From Plasmodium brasilianum (Eukaryota; Apicomplexa; Aconoidasida; Haemosporida; Plasmodiidae): DNA of 64,000 nucleotides. A model generated the notes under the pieces. That model did not search any database and was not told where the DNA came from. It worked only from the letters and a program-made list of their open reading frames with translations. Shown one piece after another: positions 62,621 to 64,000 of this stretch. How positions within the stretch are numbered: position 1 is the stretch's first letter; each line of letters begins with the position of its first letter. The stretch lies in assembly GCF_023973825.1 (NCBI RefSeq), contig NC_090114.1, positions 1,256,501 through 1,320,500 of the forward strand. Direction: 5' to 3'. The position numbers were made by a program, and so were the translations under genes.

Positions 62621-64000
62621 ATGTCAACTTCAAATGAGGATAAATGGGTACATATTAATTCTTAATTAAAAAGTGTATTAACATTTTATAAATTTAGTAT
62701 TTTTTTACGAAAACAAAATATATATCTATGATTTTAAAAGATATTGTAAATATATATATATAATTCATTAGGTCTGTTTAATTTTTAGGATAAAATTTTA
62801 GTGGGATCACATTCATATAATATATATAATAAATTCGACAAGAAGGTTGAAGGAGATAAATATAACAATTCTTGTAGTGTATTCAAAAATGAAGGAGATG
62901 CTGGTACGAATGAAGGTTTCGAACTGTGTAAAAAAATTGCAAGAAATTCAGATGATTTACTTGAACATAGTAATAAAGATGAATCTACTATTTACTGTTC
63001 ACACTATAAGTATTGGGCATACAAAAATATAAAAAAGTTTCTAGAGAATAATTCTGAAAACTTTAATGGAAATTCCTATATTACAAAATTTTTGAGTGCT
63101 CGAGATAGTATTAAGCATGACTATAATTCATACTTTTGTCAGTATGAGTTTAAAAATAATAATGCTTTAAGTGTATTAAGTGATAAGTTAGAAGAGAAAT
63201 ATTTGTATGATTATTTTCATAATTATGATAGTATTAAAACTGATGATACTTGTAAACTTCTTTCACTGAGTGAATATGAAAAATACCTTAATGATATTAT
63301 TAAAATATATAATAATCATAAGCTTCAGAAAGAATGTTGCAACGGCTTATTCTTGGAGGACTGTTTTGATTATTTTAATTGTGCTGATGAATTTGATCCT
63401 AAACAACTATTGTCATCATTGAAGAAAGGTGGAAATAATAGTTGCAGTAATTTAGAAAAAGAAGAGAAACATGCGAATTCTGATAGTTCACCAAATTTTT
63501 ATAGTTCTAGCTCACACATTTTTAGTTCATTTTATTATTTTACTTGTAGAAGTAAAGAAGAAGGTACAGATATTTGCAGAATGTCTACAACTTATGTTGA
63601 ACCTGCTAAAACGTTTGATTCCAATACAGATAGTGTGTTACAACATAAACCTATTAGTTTAACATCACAAGGTCAAGAGGCACCAGCTTCCCAAAGCAGA
63701 CAAGTTGAACAGAAAAATAGAATTAGCAGAGTATCGAGCTTTTCCGCAAATCCTAACCCAAACGATACATTACAGGAAGCTTCAAAGGCATTATCTACAT
63801 CAGAAAATGAGAAGAGTAAAGTACAAAAGAGTTGTCCCGGTTACCAATCCATAGAAGGTGCTTCAAGATTATGCGACGAGCCAAATGTACGAGAAAAAGG
63901 AACTCTTGGAGGAAGATGGGAAGAATATTCTCCCCATAAAAAGGTTAGATTCACACGAAGCATTAATGGTTTTTATTATCATACATTAGGAAATAATATT
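62621..64000 (+). CDS. pir: Long PIR protein, partial, runs off the right edge
   Basis: Exon 1 (62621-62647) encodes MSTSNEDKW and ends at a GT donor; a 141-base intron ends in TTTTTAG. Exon 2 begins at 62789 and stays open for all 404 codons to the window edge, so at least 413 residues. Residues ~10-245 show the pir Cys domain: LCKKIARNSDDLLEH, the YCSHYKYWAYKNI block, LYDYFHNYDSI, LNDIIKIYNNHKLQKECC and a following Cys-rich stretch. From ~250 onward is a hydrophilic Ser/Gln/Asn/Pro-rich linker, more GC-rich than the domain, with extra cysteines (VQKSCPGYQS, SRLCDEP) and the basic SPHKKVRFTRS. The transmembrane helix and last exon must lie beyond the window. No stop or frameshift is visible. 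The linker makes it clearly longer than the 328-residue pir at 54-55 kb, resembling the long pir subgroup. It is the only gene truncated by the window. Confidence 0.9.

Noticed and set aside
62847..63662. Plus-strand frames of 61-63 codons within the right-edge gene
   Set aside because: They are out-of-frame readings inside the long pir exon that starts at 62789.
1..64000. Telomere repeats, CRISPR arrays, insertion sequences and rRNA genes
   Set aside because: I looked for TTYAGGG-type runs, spaced direct repeats, transposase motifs and GC-rich rRNA blocks and saw none; the genes have spliceosomal introns, so bacterial feature types do not apply.

Overview
The window is extremely AT-rich (most intergenic DNA looks near 80% A+T or more), with long homopolymer and (TA)n tracts. 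Its few genes are intron-containing members of Plasmodium subtelomeric families: STP1, pir, fam-l, and PEXEL-type exported proteins with a short signal-sequence first exon. A fam-l gene next to STP1 and pir points to Plasmodium malariae or a P. malariae-like parasite such as P. brasilianum. fam-l is, to my knowledge, confined to that lineage, so the species call rests on family knowledge rather than a search. No telomere repeat is visible, so this is an internal part of a subtelomere.

Layout from left to right. The first ~10 kb holds no gene I can support. An exported-protein pseudogene (minus, 9986-10788) and a pir 3'-end relic (plus, ~13060-13370) follow. A four-exon STP1 gene (plus, 17017-19583) ends at a TAA that appears premature. 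An apparently intact PEXEL-exported protein (plus, 23774-24509) comes next. From 28 to 42 kb there are only relics: an unidentified Cys-containing coding remnant (~28.0-28.6 kb), a broken pir (~28.99-29.59 kb), an exported-protein pseudogene that keeps its frame despite five stop codons (minus, 33393-34098), and a degraded unidentified gene (minus, ~40.4-41.7 kb). From 44 kb: a two-membrane-segment exported protein with one in-frame TAG and a lost splice donor (minus, 44747-45633), an intact fam-l gene (minus, 48746-49717), an intact three-exon pir (minus, 54164-55404), a pir pseudogene (minus, ~58140-59050), and a long pir that runs off the right edge (plus, 62621 onward).

Functionally this is a host-interface reservoir. 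STP1, pir, fam-l and PEXEL proteins are all expected to be exported to, or shown at the surface of, the infected red cell, probably for antigenic variation or red-cell remodelling; none has a known enzymatic role. Dead or damaged copies outnumber intact ones. Splice sites, introns and joined reading frames were worked out by hand from GT/AG boundaries and phase. No transcript evidence or homology search was available, and family names come from recognising sequence patterns.
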